From Jeotgalibacillus campisalis (GTDB taxonomy: Bacteria > Bacillota > Bacilli > Bacillales > Jeotgalibacillaceae), in NCBI RefSeq assembly GCF_000829515.1, contig NZ_JXRR01000001.1, positions 1-64,000 of the forward strand: a DNA stretch of 64,000 nt. Reading direction: 5' to 3'. The position numbers were made by a program, and so were the translations under genes. How positions within the stretch are numbered: position 1 is the first letter of the stretch; each line of letters starts with the position of its first letter. Positions 45,920-55,495 of the stretch are shown here, piece after piece. Below the pieces are notes generated by a model that was not told where the DNA came from, did not search any database, and was given only the letters and a program-made list of their open reading frames with translations.

Positions 45920-46750
45920 CTATTCCGTCAGGTCTTTCACGAATTTTGGCAGAACAAATGACGCATTGTGTAACTCTTTGGTATAGTATTTCGTCTCAAT
46001 GTCATGAAAGCGTTCTTCAGCAACTTTCAATGGATCATGTTTTTTTGATCCTAATGTGAATGCCCACAGACCACTTGGATAGGTTGGAATATTGGCCGTG
46101 TACAGGCGTGTAATCGGGAAGATTTCTTTCACGTCGCTCATAACCTGCTTAATCAGATCCGACTTAAACCAAGGATTATCTGATTGTGCTACAAAGATTC
46201 CATCTTCTTTTAATGCGTTTGAAATGCCTGAATAAAAGCCTTTTGTGAATAAATTCACAGCTGGTCCAACAGGTTCAGTTGAATCGACCATGATGACGTC
46301 AAATTCATTTTCGCTTTCAGCAATGTGCATGAAGCCGTCTCCAACAATCACTTCAACACGCTCATCATCAAGACCGCCTGCAATTTCAGGCAAGAATTTC
46401 TTTGAGTACTCGATGACTTTGCCATCAATTTCAACTAATGTAGCCTTCTTAACAGAAGGGTGCTTTAATACTTCACGGATGACACCGCCGTCTCCTCCGC
46501 CTACAACAAGAACGTTCTCAGGGTTGGGGTGAGTGAAAAGCGGAACATGTGCAACCATTTCATGGTACACAAATTCATCGCGCTGAGAGGTCATAACCAT
46601 GCCATCAAGGAAAAGCATATTTCCCCACTCGGCTGTTTCTGCCATTTCAAGGTGTTGAAACTCAGTTTTTTCTGTGTGAAGCGTTTTGTTAACCTTCATT
46701 GTAATTCCAAAGTTTTCTGTTTGTTTTTCTGTAAACCAAAAGCCAGCCAT
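45920..46750 (-). CDS. speE: Spermidine synthase
   Basis: 276 residues. Aminopropyl transfer from decarboxylated SAM to putrescine. Motif [17 protein letters not shown] near 80-96, then [16 protein letters not shown] and [14 protein letters not shown] (catalytic Asp). AAAGGAG precedes ATG 46750. First gene of the speE-speB pair. Confidence 0.95.
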   Translation of the reverse strand: MAGFWFTEKQTENFGITMKVNKTLHTEKTEFQHLEMAETAEWGNMLFLDGMVMTSQRDEFVYHEMVAHVPLFTHPNPENVLVVGGGDGGVIREVLKHPSVKKATLVEIDGKVIEYSKKFLPEIAGGLDDERVEVIVGDGFMHIAESENEFDVIMVDSTEPVGPAVNLFTKGFYSGISNALKEDGIFVAQSDNPWFKSDLIKQVMSDVKEIFPITRLYTANIPTYPSGLWAFTLGSKKHDPLKVAEERFHDIETKYYTKELHNASFVLPKFVKDLTE

Positions 46751-47115
46751 TTTACATTCTCCTTTATTACTCTATATTTACATCCCTGTTTATTCATGGA
46801 TTAGTGTCGTTCTATGCTTTGTTTTCCACTCTGACAAAATAAAAAACACACATGAAAAATTATAGAGATATACAGCAGAAATACAAGTGGTATTTTAATG
46901 AACAAACGATTAAAAATAGAGCTGCGCATCTACCTTGCTATCTGAAGCATAAACGGGACAGGCAACAGAGTTGGAAAATCCCTTTTTATAAGTAGCATGT
47001 AAAATAAAAACAAGAGGTTCGGCTCTTCATTTGCTGGACAAAAGAAAACAGCGTTTAAATTTTGCTCATTCCGCTCATACTAACGATTAAAAGACGCCTG
47101 GGGGTAAAGATTCGA
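46751..47115. other. Divergent spacer between speE and the PBP gene
   Basis: No coding region seen. It contains a likely speE promoter (46809-46837, minus) and the AT-rich upstream region of the penicillin-binding protein gene. A forespore-type promoter for the PBP was looked for and not found convincingly. Confidence 0.55.
46809..46837 (-). promoter_or_regulatory. Candidate SigA promoter of speE
   Basis: TTGTCA-N17-TAGAAC on the minus strand, about 60 bp before the start codon. The -10 is a weak match. Confidence 0.4.
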
Positions 47116-49206
47116 ATGGGAAGATTAGAAAGGAGAAAACGCAAAAAGATCGGCAAAGCGATGCGATATAGTTTATTATCCATCGTCCTCGCAGCAGGAT
47201 TATGGAGCATATTAACGGTTGGCCTATACTTTTATGCAAAAACAACCGGCCCACCTTCTGTTGCAGTCAGTCAGTCCACGATTCTATATTCTGCCGGTGA
47301 TGAACCGATTGGGGAGCATCATTCCGGTGAAAAAAGATACTGGCAGCCGCTTGATAAAATTGCGCCTGATGCGATTGATGCGACCATTGCGATAGAAGAT
47401 CGAAAGTTTTTTTCACATAACGGCTTTGACTATAAACGGATTGCCGGAGCAGTTGTAGCCGATATTCAAGCGATGGCTAAAGTTCAGGGGGCGAGCACGA
47501 TCTCGCAGCAGTACGCCAGAAATCTTTATCTTTCACATGATAAAACGTGGTCCAGAAAATTCAATGAGGCTTTATATACGGTTCGGCTTGAATGGAATTA
47601 TGATAAAGACACTATTTTAGAAGGCTATTTAAATACTATTTACTATGGGCACGGAGCTTATGGCATTGAAGCAGCCAGTCAATTTTACTTTGATAAAGCA
47701 GCCGAAGAGCTGTCGTTAGCTGAGTCTGCGATGCTTGCCGGCGTTCCAAAATCACCTTCGGGCTATTCTCCTGTAAATTATTACGATAATGCAAAGGAGC
47801 GCCAGGAGCTGATCTTAGATGAGATGACTTCTAACGGGGCTATATCAGAAGAGGAAGCTGAAGAAGCGAAGAAGCAAAAAATAACCGTGACAGGCGTTCA
47901 CTCAGAGGAAACGGAGGATCTGGCTCCATACTTTCAAGATGCTGTCTGGGCTGAGCTGGAGGGTGAAATAGGCCTTGAACCTCATTATTTAAAGTACGGC
48001 GGACTGAAAATTTACACCACGCTTGATCCTGAAAAGCAGAAAATCGCCGAAGAAGTGATGAGTGAAGTCGTTCCGGAAAAATCAAAAATCGAAGTCGGCT
48101 TTGCGGCTTTAAATCCAAAAAACGGATACGTAGAGGCGCTAATTGGCGGGAAAGATTATGATGCAAGCCCGTTTAACCGCATGACACAGGCCGTCAGACA
48201 ACCTGGTTCTACGCTGAAGCCTATTCTCTATACAGCCGCTCTTGAACACGGCTTTACACCCGCTACAACGATGCGGAGTGAACCCACGACGTTTACCTAT
48301 GATGATGGGAACAGTGAATATTCACCATTGAATTTTAATCATAAATTTGCTAATGACAATATTACGTTAGCTCAGGCGATTGCGATTTCGGATAATATTT
48401 ATGCCGTGAAAACGCATGAGTTTCTTGGCCATAATGTGTTGAGTGAAACGGGAAAAAGATTTGGACTGGAAACAAACATCGACAACCGTCCTGCAGCAGC
48501 TCTTGGAACCTCTGAGGTGGTCCCGCTTCAAATGGTCAATGCGTACAATGTCTTTGCAAACGGCGGAAAACGAACGGAGCCCGTTTTTGTCCGCAGAGTA
48601 GAGACAGCTGATGGAAAAGTCATCTATGAGCATAAAGACAAGCCGGTGAAAGCAGTCGATTCTGACGTAGCGTTTGTCATGTCTCATATGCTGACCGGTA
48701 CATTTGACCCTGCATTAAATGATTATTCCACCGTTACAGGGATTACCCTGCTAAACGAAAAAACAAGAGAATACGGTGCAAAATCAGGTACCACAAAATC
48801 TGATCAGTGGATGATCGGTTTCTCCCCTTCTCTTACCGCGGGAATCTGGACCGGCTATGATGAAGGTACAGAAATCACACTGAGTGAAGATAAAGCTATT
48901 TCTAAATTAGTTTGGATCCGGTTTATGGAACGGGCTTTAGAGGGATCAAAGGAAGAATACCTTGTTCCCCCAGATGGCGTGGTCGCTGTGAATATGGACC
49001 CTCATTCCGGACTGCTTTCTTCTGATGAGTGTGAAGGGAAGCGCACAGCATACTTTCTATCTAAAACAGAACCTGTTGAAGCTTGTACAAACCAGTCTGA
49101 TGAGGATGGGGACGCACCCGGAGAACCGGTCATGACACCGCCGGAAGAGCCTGAGGAGATCGAGGAAGCAGATGCTGATACCTGGTTTTTGGATAGATGG
49201 TTTTAG
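47116..49206 (+). CDS. pbpG: Class A penicillin-binding protein (PbpG/PBP 2d type)
   Basis: About 696 residues. A basic tail and one TM segment (about 17-42), then a glycosyltransferase domain (IAIEDRKFFSHNGFD; STISQQYARNLYLS) and a transpeptidase domain with STLK serine (RQPGSTLKP), SDN and KSGTT. The C-terminus ends in a Pro/Glu-rich tail. It matches B. subtilis PbpG, a sporulation class A PBP at the same site next to speE. The ATG 47116 was preferred over earlier codons (to 47062) because MGRLERRKRKK is a typical start and GGGGG lies 11 bases upstream. Confidence 0.9.
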   Translation: MGRLERRKRKKIGKAMRYSLLSIVLAAGLWSILTVGLYFYAKTTGPPSVAVSQSTILYSAGDEPIGEHHSGEKRYWQPLDKIAPDAIDATIAIEDRKFFSHNGFDYKRIAGAVVADIQAMAKVQGASTISQQYARNLYLSHDKTWSRKFNEALYTVRLEWNYDKDTILEGYLNTIYYGHGAYGIEAASQFYFDKAAEELSLAESAMLAGVPKSPSGYSPVNYYDNAKERQELILDEMTSNGAISEEEAEEAKKQKITVTGVHSEETEDLAPYFQDAVWAELEGEIGLEPHYLKYGGLKIYTTLDPEKQKIAEEVMSEVVPEKSKIEVGFAALNPKNGYVEALIGGKDYDASPFNRMTQAVRQPGSTLKPILYTAALEHGFTPATTMRSEPTTFTYDDGNSEYSPLNFNHKFANDNITLAQAIAISDNIYAVKTHEFLGHNVLSETGKRFGLETNIDNRPAAALGTSEVVPLQMVNAYNVFANGGKRTEPVFVRRVETADGKVIYEHKDKPVKAVDSDVAFVMSHMLTGTFDPALNDYSTVTGITLLNEKTREYGAKSGTTKSDQWMIGFSPSLTAGIWTGYDEGTEITLSEDKAISKLVWIRFMERALEGSKEEYLVPPDGVVAVNMDPHSGLLSSDECEGKRTAYFLSKTEPVEACTNQSDEDGDAPGEPVMTPPEEPEEIEEADADTWFLDRWF

Positions 49207-49270
49207 ATGAATTCAGAACTCTCAGTAAACGAAATGCACTAATTGCCCTTTCAAGCAAAAATAGGATAGA

Positions 49271-49303
49271 AAAAACCCCGAGGTGTGCGGCCTCGGGGTT
49301 TTT
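49271..49303. terminator. Terminator between pbpG and ywhD
   Basis: AAAAACCCCGAGG / CCTCGGGGTTTTT stem; works from both strands. Confidence 0.9.
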
Positions 49304-49421
49304 ATGTCCTAGTTACATACTTATGCAACTGTACTAGTAGTGTACTCCGTTTCGACAATTAGAGCAATATAGGATACCATTTTTACGGAAAACGTCACAA
49401 TTTGTTCACGTGTTTTATGCT

Positions 49422-49934
49422 TCAATTTATTTGCAGCGCTTCATGCAAGGAAGGATCAGAATGGTTCCACATCTCTTCGTTATGAGACTTAAGAAAATCT
49501 GAAAGGATCTTTTTTGATTTGTCGTCCATTTTCTCTACGACAACTTTTCTTTTCATCGATTTGTCCATTAGATTTACATGCTCTGGCAGCATTTTATAGC
49601 CTCTTCTTTTTTCACGATTCACAACCATTTCACAGGCAGTCACCCCGGCATAATAGGGTCCCTCCTGCTTGCGGTCAATCGTCACCCATACGAGCCAGTA
49701 AGGCTTTCCGCCTGCAGAGTCTTCACGATTTTGCGTAAACTTGACTCCTTTTTCTGCCTTCGATCTGGCATGCATGGCGCCGACGTCAATCTCGGCTTCC
49801 CCTTCATTCACATCTATGATCACAGGCGAGACATTGTCCAGACTCAAGGCGCCAATACCAAACCCTCCATGTCCGTCTGTCGGGTCATTTTTAATAATAT
49901 TAAATCCTATGTTTTTTTTCTTTTTTTCTGTCAT
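49422..49934 (-). CDS. ywhD: YwhD family protein
   Basis: 170 residues, conserved in Bacillus beside ywhC and pbpG. The N-terminus MTEKKKKNIGFNIIKNDPTDGHGGFGIGALSLDN is typical. No catalytic motif is evident and function is unknown. GGAG precedes ATG 49934. Follows ywhC by 19 bp, so they are probably co-transcribed. Confidence 0.85.
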   Translation of the reverse strand: MTEKKKKNIGFNIIKNDPTDGHGGFGIGALSLDNVSPVIIDVNEGEAEIDVGAMHARSKAEKGVKFTQNREDSAGGKPYWLVWVTIDRKQEGPYYAGVTACEMVVNREKRRGYKMLPEHVNLMDKSMKRKVVVEKMDDKSKKILSDFLKSHNEEMWNHSDPSLHEALQIN

Positions 49935-49953
49935 CTTCGTTCACTCCTATTCG

Positions 49954-50604
49954 TTATAATCCAAATAAAATTGCGATAATGAAGGTTAATGCGTCACGAA
50001 TAGCCGGGACGACCGTGTTAAACAGCGGCGTAATCGTATAATTGCTAAGCGGTGTAATAGCTATTATGAGAAAAAGGATTCCTCCATACTGTTCATACTG
50101 GGTCAGTTTCGGTCTGATTCTGTTCGGCACTAAATCCGCAATGATCCGGTACCCGTCAAGCGGAGGGAGCGGGATTAAGTTAAACACAAACAAAACGATA
50201 TTCAAGCCTACCATGGTCATCAGCAGACCGGAAGCAAAGACAGGCACCTGAGCAGCTGAAATAGCCCAAGCTATGTAAATCCCCTGCGCAATAAATGCAA
50301 GCAGCAGATTTGTCAGCGGTCCCGCAATCGATACGAGTACACCTGCTAATCGCGGCTGCTTAAAATAAAATCGGTTGACCGGTACTGGCTTGGCCCAGCC
50401 AAATCCAATAATGAAAATGAGAATTGTTCCAATGGGATCCAGATGCTTCAGTGGATTAAATGTCAGTCTCCCCTGGTTTTTTGCTGTAGGATCGCCAAAT
50501 TTATACGCAACGTACGCATGCGCAAATTCATGCAGGGTGAAGGCCGCCAATAGCGTAATACTTATATAGATAATTTGTTCCGGATGATTAAATAAAGAAA
50601 ACAC
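49954..50604 (-). CDS. ywhC: Site-2 protease family membrane metalloprotease (YwhC)
   Basis: About 216 residues. HEFAHA (zinc-binding HExxH) in the first TM helix, then NPLKHLDPIGTILI and the C-terminal NLIPLPPLDGYRI with the third zinc ligand Asp. Five or six TM segments; an M50-type intramembrane protease without a PDZ domain. Substrate unknown. Start unsure: GTG 50604 has AAGG about 10 bases upstream; ATG 50622 and a longer frame to 50661 also exist. Confidence 0.85.
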   Translation of the reverse strand: MFSLFNHPEQIIYISITLLAAFTLHEFAHAYVAYKFGDPTAKNQGRLTFNPLKHLDPIGTILIFIIGFGWAKPVPVNRFYFKQPRLAGVLVSIAGPLTNLLLAFIAQGIYIAWAISAAQVPVFASGLLMTMVGLNIVLFVFNLIPLPPLDGYRIIADLVPNRIRPKLTQYEQYGGILFLIIAITPLSNYTITPLFNTVVPAIRDALTFIIAILFGL

Positions 50605-50764
50605 GCTTCCACTACCTTTCATTCGACCGTCATGCGTGTATCTTGCTTGTGTTATCCTCAAGGTCGTTTACACTAAAAGAAGCAGCGGCTGATTGATTCG
50701 ATTGTATCATAGTTTGAATCATGAACACGATGCTGAAGTTCATCTAAGAGAGGAGATCATTCAC

Positions 50765-50953
50765 ATGCCCTATGTTACCGTTAAAATGATTGAAGGCCGT
50801 TCTGAAGAACAAAAAAAAGCCCTTGTTGAAAAAGTAACCGATGCTGTAACAGAAACAACAGGTGCACCTGCAGAAAAAGTAGTGGTTTTTATTGAAGAAA
50901 TGAAAAAAAGCCATTATGCAGTCGGCGGCAAGCGCCTGAGTGACGAAAACTGA
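50765..50953 (+). CDS. ywhB: 4-oxalocrotonate tautomerase family protein
   Basis: 62 residues; the catalytic Pro1 follows the start Met (MPYVTVKMIEGRSEEQK), with a conserved arginine later. B. subtilis YwhB, in the same locus, is a phenylpyruvate/4-oxalocrotonate tautomerase of unclear physiological role. GAGGAG precedes ATG 50765. Divergent from ywhC. Confidence 0.92.
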   Translation: MPYVTVKMIEGRSEEQKKALVEKVTDAVTETTGAPAEKVVVFIEEMKKSHYAVGGKRLSDEN

Positions 50954-51020
50954 TTCAAAACCACTAAGCATGCAGAGAGTAAGGGTGCCTATTCTAAGTA
51001 CCGTCTCTAAAAAAGAAAAG

Positions 51021-51063
51021 AAGGCTGGTCACAAGGATTCTCTTTCACCTTGTGACCAGCCTT
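51021..51063. terminator. Bidirectional terminator between ywhB and fruA
   Basis: Perfect 16-base stem AAGGCTGGTCACAAGG / CCTTGTGACCAGCCTT between two converging stops. Confidence 0.9.
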
Positions 51064-51075
51064 TTTGCTTTCCAA

Positions 51076-53004
51076 TTATTTTTGTTCAATCGGCTTTTTC
51101 AGCAAGCCAACCATGATAGCTGTTACAACAGCTCCGACTGCTATCGCCAGCGTATATAACAACACGCTGATCAAGCCGTCTTCAAGTGTAGCAAATACGA
51201 AAATTCCTCCGTGCGGCGCGCGCAGTGCAAGGTCAAACCAAAGTGTCATACCACCTGCTATGGCTGAACCAACTACAGCTGAAGGGATAACCCGCAGCGG
51301 ATCTGCAGCAGCAAATGGAATGGCTCCTTCTGTGATAAAGAATGCACCAAGGAAGTAAGCAGAAAAGCCTGTCTTTCTTTCCTGATCATTAAATTTACGT
51401 TTAAAGAAAGTTGTAGCCAGTGCCAAACCTAGCGGAGGCACCATTCCGCCAGCCATTACGGCTGCCTGTGGACCAAACTGTCCGTCTGCAGCAACTGCAA
51501 GTGCAAAGGCATATGCGGCTTTATTGATAGGTCCTCCCATATCAACTGCCATCATACCACCCAGAAGGATTCCAAGAAGAGCAAGGTTTCCAGTACCAAG
51601 ACCGCCAAGCCAGTTAATGACTCCCTGATTCAGGGCACTTAAAGGCTGAATGGCAAGATACATGATTAATCCTGTCGCAAGAACGCCAAGCAGCGGATAA
51701 ATTAAGACCGGTTTAAGACCGTTAAGGATTGCGGGCAGATTTTTAAAGAGTGCCTTTAATCCGACCACTATATAACCAGCTAAGAAACCGGCGATAATTC
51801 CGCCAAGAAATCCTGCTTCACCATTTGCGGCCATCAAACCGCCGACCATACCAGGCATGAAACCAGGCCGGTCCGCAATACTCATCGCGATAAATGCGGC
51901 AAGCACCGGCACAATAAGGAAGAACGCTTCTCCGCCAATCATGCTTAAAATATCGCCTAAAGGAGATCGTTCTCCAGTAAGCTGATCTTCAAAGGCAAAG
52001 GAAGCAGCAATCAGTATTCCACCACCGACGATAAACGGAAGCATGTTTGAGACCCCGTTCATCAGATGCTTATAAATTCCTGACCGCCCTTTTCCTCCGC
52101 TTGATTCTTCCCCATCATCCGTTTTTGAAGAGCCTGAGCCTCTGTAAATCGGCGCATCCTGTTCAATTGCACGATTAATGAGCTGCTCTGTTTTCCGGAT
52201 GCCGTCTGTTACAGGAACTTCAATTACGTGCTTTCCTTGAAAGCGATCCATTTCCACTTTAGTATCAGCTGCTACGATGATTGCCACTGCCTGCTCAATA
52301 TCAGCAGCAGTCAGTACATTCTTCGCGCCATCTGAACCATTTGTTTCTACTTTAATGTCAATATTCATTTCTTTTGCTTTGTTTTTCAGGGCATCTGCTG
52401 CCATATACGTATGGGCAATTCCTGTTGGGCAGCCTGTGACAGCCAAAACTTTCCCAGTAGGTGCAATAGCAGCGTTGACATCTGTTTCCTGGTCTTCGCC
52501 AGAGGCAACATTATTCGCTTCATTTTCAGCTGCTTCTTCTTTTTCTTTTTCATCTTCAAAATGGGAAATTAGCGCTAATACCTCATCCGGTGATTTCGCG
52601 TCCAAAAGCCCCTGCTTTACTTCTTCTTTCAACAGCAGCATAGAAAGACGGCTAAGTGCTTTAAGATGGGTATCATTAGCACCTGCTGTTGCTGCAATCA
52701 TGAAGACCAGGTGGGCCGGCTGTCCATCAAGTGACTCATAGTCCAGCCCCTGAGCGGAACGCCCAAAAGCAATGGCCGGTTCTTTAACCGCTTCCGTTTT
52801 TGCATGAGGAATCGCTATGCCTTCCCCAATCCCCGTTGTCGTCTGATCTTCCCTTGCCTGAATTGCCTTTTTATAAGCTTCACGATCTGACAGTTTCCCG
52901 GCTCCATCTAAAATTGAGACCATTTCTTCGATTGTATCTGCCTTTTGAGTTGACTGAAGATCCAGCTTAATCGTACCTTTTGTCAATAGATCTGTTATTT
53001 TCAA
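51076..53004 (-). CDS. fruA: PTS fructose transporter subunit IIABC
   Basis: 642 residues: EIIA (phospho-His H67 in AIPHAKT), linker rich in Glu (about 150-175), EIIB (phospho-Cys C192 in TGCPTGIAHTY), and a membrane EIIC of about nine segments (ADRPGFMPGMVGGLMA, MAVDMGGPINKAAYAF). It imports fructose as fructose-1-phosphate. TTG 53004 is the start, with AAGGAGGGG upstream; no ATG lies nearby. Last gene of the fruR-fruK-fruA operon. This operon is not at this site in B. subtilis. Confidence 0.95.
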   Translation of the reverse strand: MKITDLLTKGTIKLDLQSTQKADTIEEMVSILDGAGKLSDREAYKKAIQAREDQTTTGIGEGIAIPHAKTEAVKEPAIAFGRSAQGLDYESLDGQPAHLVFMIAATAGANDTHLKALSRLSMLLLKEEVKQGLLDAKSPDEVLALISHFEDEKEKEEAAENEANNVASGEDQETDVNAAIAPTGKVLAVTGCPTGIAHTYMAADALKNKAKEMNIDIKVETNGSDGAKNVLTAADIEQAVAIIVAADTKVEMDRFQGKHVIEVPVTDGIRKTEQLINRAIEQDAPIYRGSGSSKTDDGEESSGGKGRSGIYKHLMNGVSNMLPFIVGGGILIAASFAFEDQLTGERSPLGDILSMIGGEAFFLIVPVLAAFIAMSIADRPGFMPGMVGGLMAANGEAGFLGGIIAGFLAGYIVVGLKALFKNLPAILNGLKPVLIYPLLGVLATGLIMYLAIQPLSALNQGVINWLGGLGTGNLALLGILLGGMMAVDMGGPINKAAYAFALAVAADGQFGPQAAVMAGGMVPPLGLALATTFFKRKFNDQERKTGFSAYFLGAFFITEGAIPFAAADPLRVIPSAVVGSAIAGGMTLWFDLALRAPHGGIFVFATLEDGLISVLLYTLAIAVGAVVTAIMVGLLKKPIEQK

Positions 53005-53017
53005 GTGGTACCCCTCC

Positions 53018-53932
53018 TTATTTCAATTTATGAATCGTGACTTCCGGGATTAATCGGTCAATTTCATCTGCTGCAGCAAGCCCTTGTGAAAAAGCAGTAG
53101 CTGAACCTGTTGCAACACTTAGGCGGAAGGCTTCTTCTATGGATAAACCTCTTTCTTTTCCTGCTAAAAATCCTGCAACTGAAGAGTCTCCTGCGCCTAC
53201 ACTGTTTATAACTGTTCCTTTTGGTACTTCTGCGCGGTAGGAAGCGTCTTTTGTCAGCAACACGGCCCCATCGCCCGCCATGGAAATCATAATGTTTTCT
53301 ATGTCATAGGATAGCAGTTGCTTACCGTAAACAATTGCGTCCTCTATTGAGTCAATTTCCACTCCGAAGTACTCACCCAGCTCATGGTGATTGGGCTTGA
53401 TAAAATAAAGCGGTGAAGTCAAAGCAGGTTCAAGCAGTGCTTTTTCTGCATCAATGACGACTTTCAGCCCTTTTGCCGAAGCGTTCCTGGCAAGTGTTCC
53501 GTATAAATCTGACGGCAGCGATGACGGGATGCTTCCTGCTAAAACGAGTGTATCTCCTTCGTCATATTGTTCAAGAGAATGTAGAAATGAGCTAAGATCC
53601 TCTTCTGAAATCGCAGGGCCGGCGCCATTAATTTCGGTTTCCTGCCCTGTCTTCAATTTAATATTAATACGTGTCGGTTCCAAAACATCAAGAAATTTCG
53701 TTTGAATCCCCTTTTCAGCCAGTGAGTCCACGACAAACTTCCCGCTGAATCCACCGACAAATCCTGTTGCTGTATTTTTAATATCCAGCTCCTGCAGTAC
53801 CTGAGAAACGTTGATCCCTTTTCCCCCTGCAAAATAAGCAGTATCGTTTGTTCGGTTCAAAGAGCCAACCTTCAGTTCATCCACTTTTACGACATAATCC
53901 ACTGAAGGATTAAGTGTTACCGTTACGATCAC
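53018..53932 (-). CDS. fruK: 1-phosphofructokinase
   Basis: 304-residue PfkB-family kinase. LNPSVDYVV near 7-15, AGGKGINVSQVL near 35-46 and the C-terminal NSVGAGDSSVAGF with the catalytic Asp. It phosphorylates fructose-1-phosphate to fructose-1,6-bisphosphate. GTG start overlaps the fruR stop by four bases (GTGA). Confidence 0.95.
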   Translation of the reverse strand: MIVTVTLNPSVDYVVKVDELKVGSLNRTNDTAYFAGGKGINVSQVLQELDIKNTATGFVGGFSGKFVVDSLAEKGIQTKFLDVLEPTRINIKLKTGQETEINGAGPAISEEDLSSFLHSLEQYDEGDTLVLAGSIPSSLPSDLYGTLARNASAKGLKVVIDAEKALLEPALTSPLYFIKPNHHELGEYFGVEIDSIEDAIVYGKQLLSYDIENIMISMAGDGAVLLTKDASYRAEVPKGTVINSVGAGDSSVAGFLAGKERGLSIEEAFRLSVATGSATAFSQGLAAADEIDRLIPEVTIHKLK

Positions 53933-54681
53933 GACCCCACCACCTTTACTGTTGTTAGTTTTTGATAGACAGACACTGTTTCTTCTTCGAGTTCATTAAC
54001 GATCAGGAACGCATCCTGAATCTTTCCAAATGAAGCAAAAGCAATTTCTCCTATTTTGGAGTCGTCTGCCAGCATGAACACTTCTCGTGTAAGAGAGATG
54101 GCAAGCTCTTTAACTTGGGCTTCCTCCGGATCAGGTGTAGTATACCCAAATTCAGGATGAACACCGTTTGTACCCATAAAAGCTTTATCAAACCGGTATG
54201 CTTTCATAGATTCAAGCGCTCCTCTTCCCACCATGGCATTTGTTCTCGGCTTGACAGCACCGCCGATCAGATAGGTTTTAATGCCCCGTTCAAGAAGCTC
54301 CTCCACATGCATCAACCCGTTTGTCACAACCACAATCTCTGTGTGTGGCAGGTAGCCGATCATCTGCTGTGTAGTCGTACCCGCATCTATAAAAATACAA
54401 TCTCCTTTTTCCACCTTAGAAGCAGCAAATTGAGCGATTTTTTTCTTTTCATGAAGGCTTTTGGATGATTTTTCAGGAACACTTGCTTCCTGCAGCTTGC
54501 CTTTCAGCAGCCTTGCCCCTCCATGAACACGCTTGATAAACTTTTTATTTTCCAATTCTGTTAAATCTCTTCGAATCGTAGACTCTGAAGCTCCCGTCCG
54601 TTCAACCAGCTCTTGAATTTTCACGATGTCCTGGTGTTTTACGCAATCTAAAATGAGCGCGAATCTCTCGTCGGTCAGCAT
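53929..54681 (-). CDS. fruR: DeoR-family fructose operon repressor
   Basis: About 250 residues. Helix-turn-helix at the N-terminus (HQDIVKIQELVERTGASEST), and a DeoR C-terminal sugar-phosphate domain (FIDAGTTTQQM, VVTNGLMHVEELLERG, IGGAVKPRTNAMVG). Likely inducer fructose-1-phosphate. ATG 54681 is used because GGGGGC stands seven bases upstream; a TTG at 54696 is in frame. First gene of the operon. Confidence 0.92.
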   Translation of the reverse strand: MLTDERFALILDCVKHQDIVKIQELVERTGASESTIRRDLTELENKKFIKRVHGGARLLKGKLQEASVPEKSSKSLHEKKKIAQFAASKVEKGDCIFIDAGTTTQQMIGYLPHTEIVVVTNGLMHVEELLERGIKTYLIGGAVKPRTNAMVGRGALESMKAYRFDKAFMGTNGVHPEFGYTTPDPEEAQVKELAISLTREVFMLADDSKIGEIAFASFGKIQDAFLIVNELEEETVSVYQKLTTVKVVGS

Positions 54682-54713
54682 CGTTTCTGCCCCCAATTCT
54701 TTAGCTTACCTTC

Positions 54714-54742
54714 AGTATAAAGAGAACGCTTTCAAATATCAA
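54714..54742 (-). promoter_or_regulatory. SigA promoter of the fru operon
   Basis: TTGATA-N17-TATACT on the minus strand, strong match. The spacer is occupied by a cre site. Confidence 0.8.
54721..54735 (-). promoter_or_regulatory. cre site in the fru promoter
   Basis: TTGAAAGCGTTCTCT matches WTGNAANCGNWNNCW at every fixed position. It lies inside the -35/-10 spacer, a location expected to give CcpA repression. Confidence 0.75.
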
Positions 54743-54888
54743 TCATAAAGTTTCAAAAACGATCAAAAACATTCAAATATGTGATAGGTTTTTGAACGAC
54801 TTTTTTACTAAGTCTCAAATTACTGAGAAGTTAATCTTAGGGAGACGGCCCGTATTCATACGAAAGAGCATGCTTTTGCACAAAAAAT

Positions 54889-54921
54889 GCCCTGACGAAT
54901 AAATCTTATCCGTCAGGACAT
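54889..54921 (-). terminator. Terminator of ywgA
   Basis: CTGACG / CGTCAG core stem with flanking pairs, followed by GCATTTTTTG on the minus strand. Confidence 0.65.
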
Positions 54922-54959
54922 TTCGATTTCATATCTGCAAAATCAGCAGATGAATGGAG

Positions 54960-55463
54960 TTAAGAAACAGTAGATAAATGCTTTATATAAGATAAAGCCT
55001 GCACAATTTCTTCAGCTGTATAGTTTTGTTTGCTTTTTACTTTTTGAACTTTTTCGATCAGCTCCTGCTCGTCTAAGCCCTCAAAGTAAAGCATGGTTGA
55101 AACGAGCTCAAGAAAGCGTGAGGACTGGGTATTTAGGTCCTTCAGACAGTCTTCTACTTCCGGCATGGGATTTGCCGCCTGAGCGTTTAGAAATGATTTG
55201 CCTTCTTCTGTAATGGTGTAGCGATACTGCGTATAACCGCTCTTTTTTTCTTTCATTTCATTGATAAATCCCATATTGCACAGTTCTTCTACTCGAAGCG
55301 TCAATTCTTCAGAGTAAGGACCAAAAAAATGGAACTGATATTTTTCCTGAAAAGGAAACGACAGTTTTTTGGCAATATAGATCATCTTCTGCAGCTTTTT
55401 CCGTCCAACAATCTCCCCCGAAACGAAAAAGGCCTGCATAAGCTTTGCATGGTCCTTCATCAT
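54960..55463 (-). CDS. ywgA: YwgA family protein
   Basis: 167 residues. Conserved Bacillus protein next to ywfO. It begins with a winged-helix-like segment (MMKDHAKLMQAFFVSGEIVG RKKLQKMIYIAKKL) and FFGPYSEEL, features shared with antitoxin-like or transcription-related winged helix proteins. No function can be stated. AAAGGAG precedes ATG 55463. About 30 bp after ywfO, so co-transcribed. Confidence 0.8.
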   Translation of the reverse strand: MMKDHAKLMQAFFVSGEIVGRKKLQKMIYIAKKLSFPFQEKYQFHFFGPYSEELTLRVEELCNMGFINEMKEKKSGYTQYRYTITEEGKSFLNAQAANPMPEVEDCLKDLNTQSSRFLELVSTMLYFEGLDEQELIEKVQKVKSKQNYTAEEIVQALSYIKHLSTVS

Positions 55464-55495
55464 GGTTCTTCCTCTCCTTTAAGCGCCTTGCCGGG

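Noticed and set aside
47000-47115. Forespore promoter for pbpG
   Set aside because: Candidate -35 and -10 elements are wrongly spaced and match poorly.
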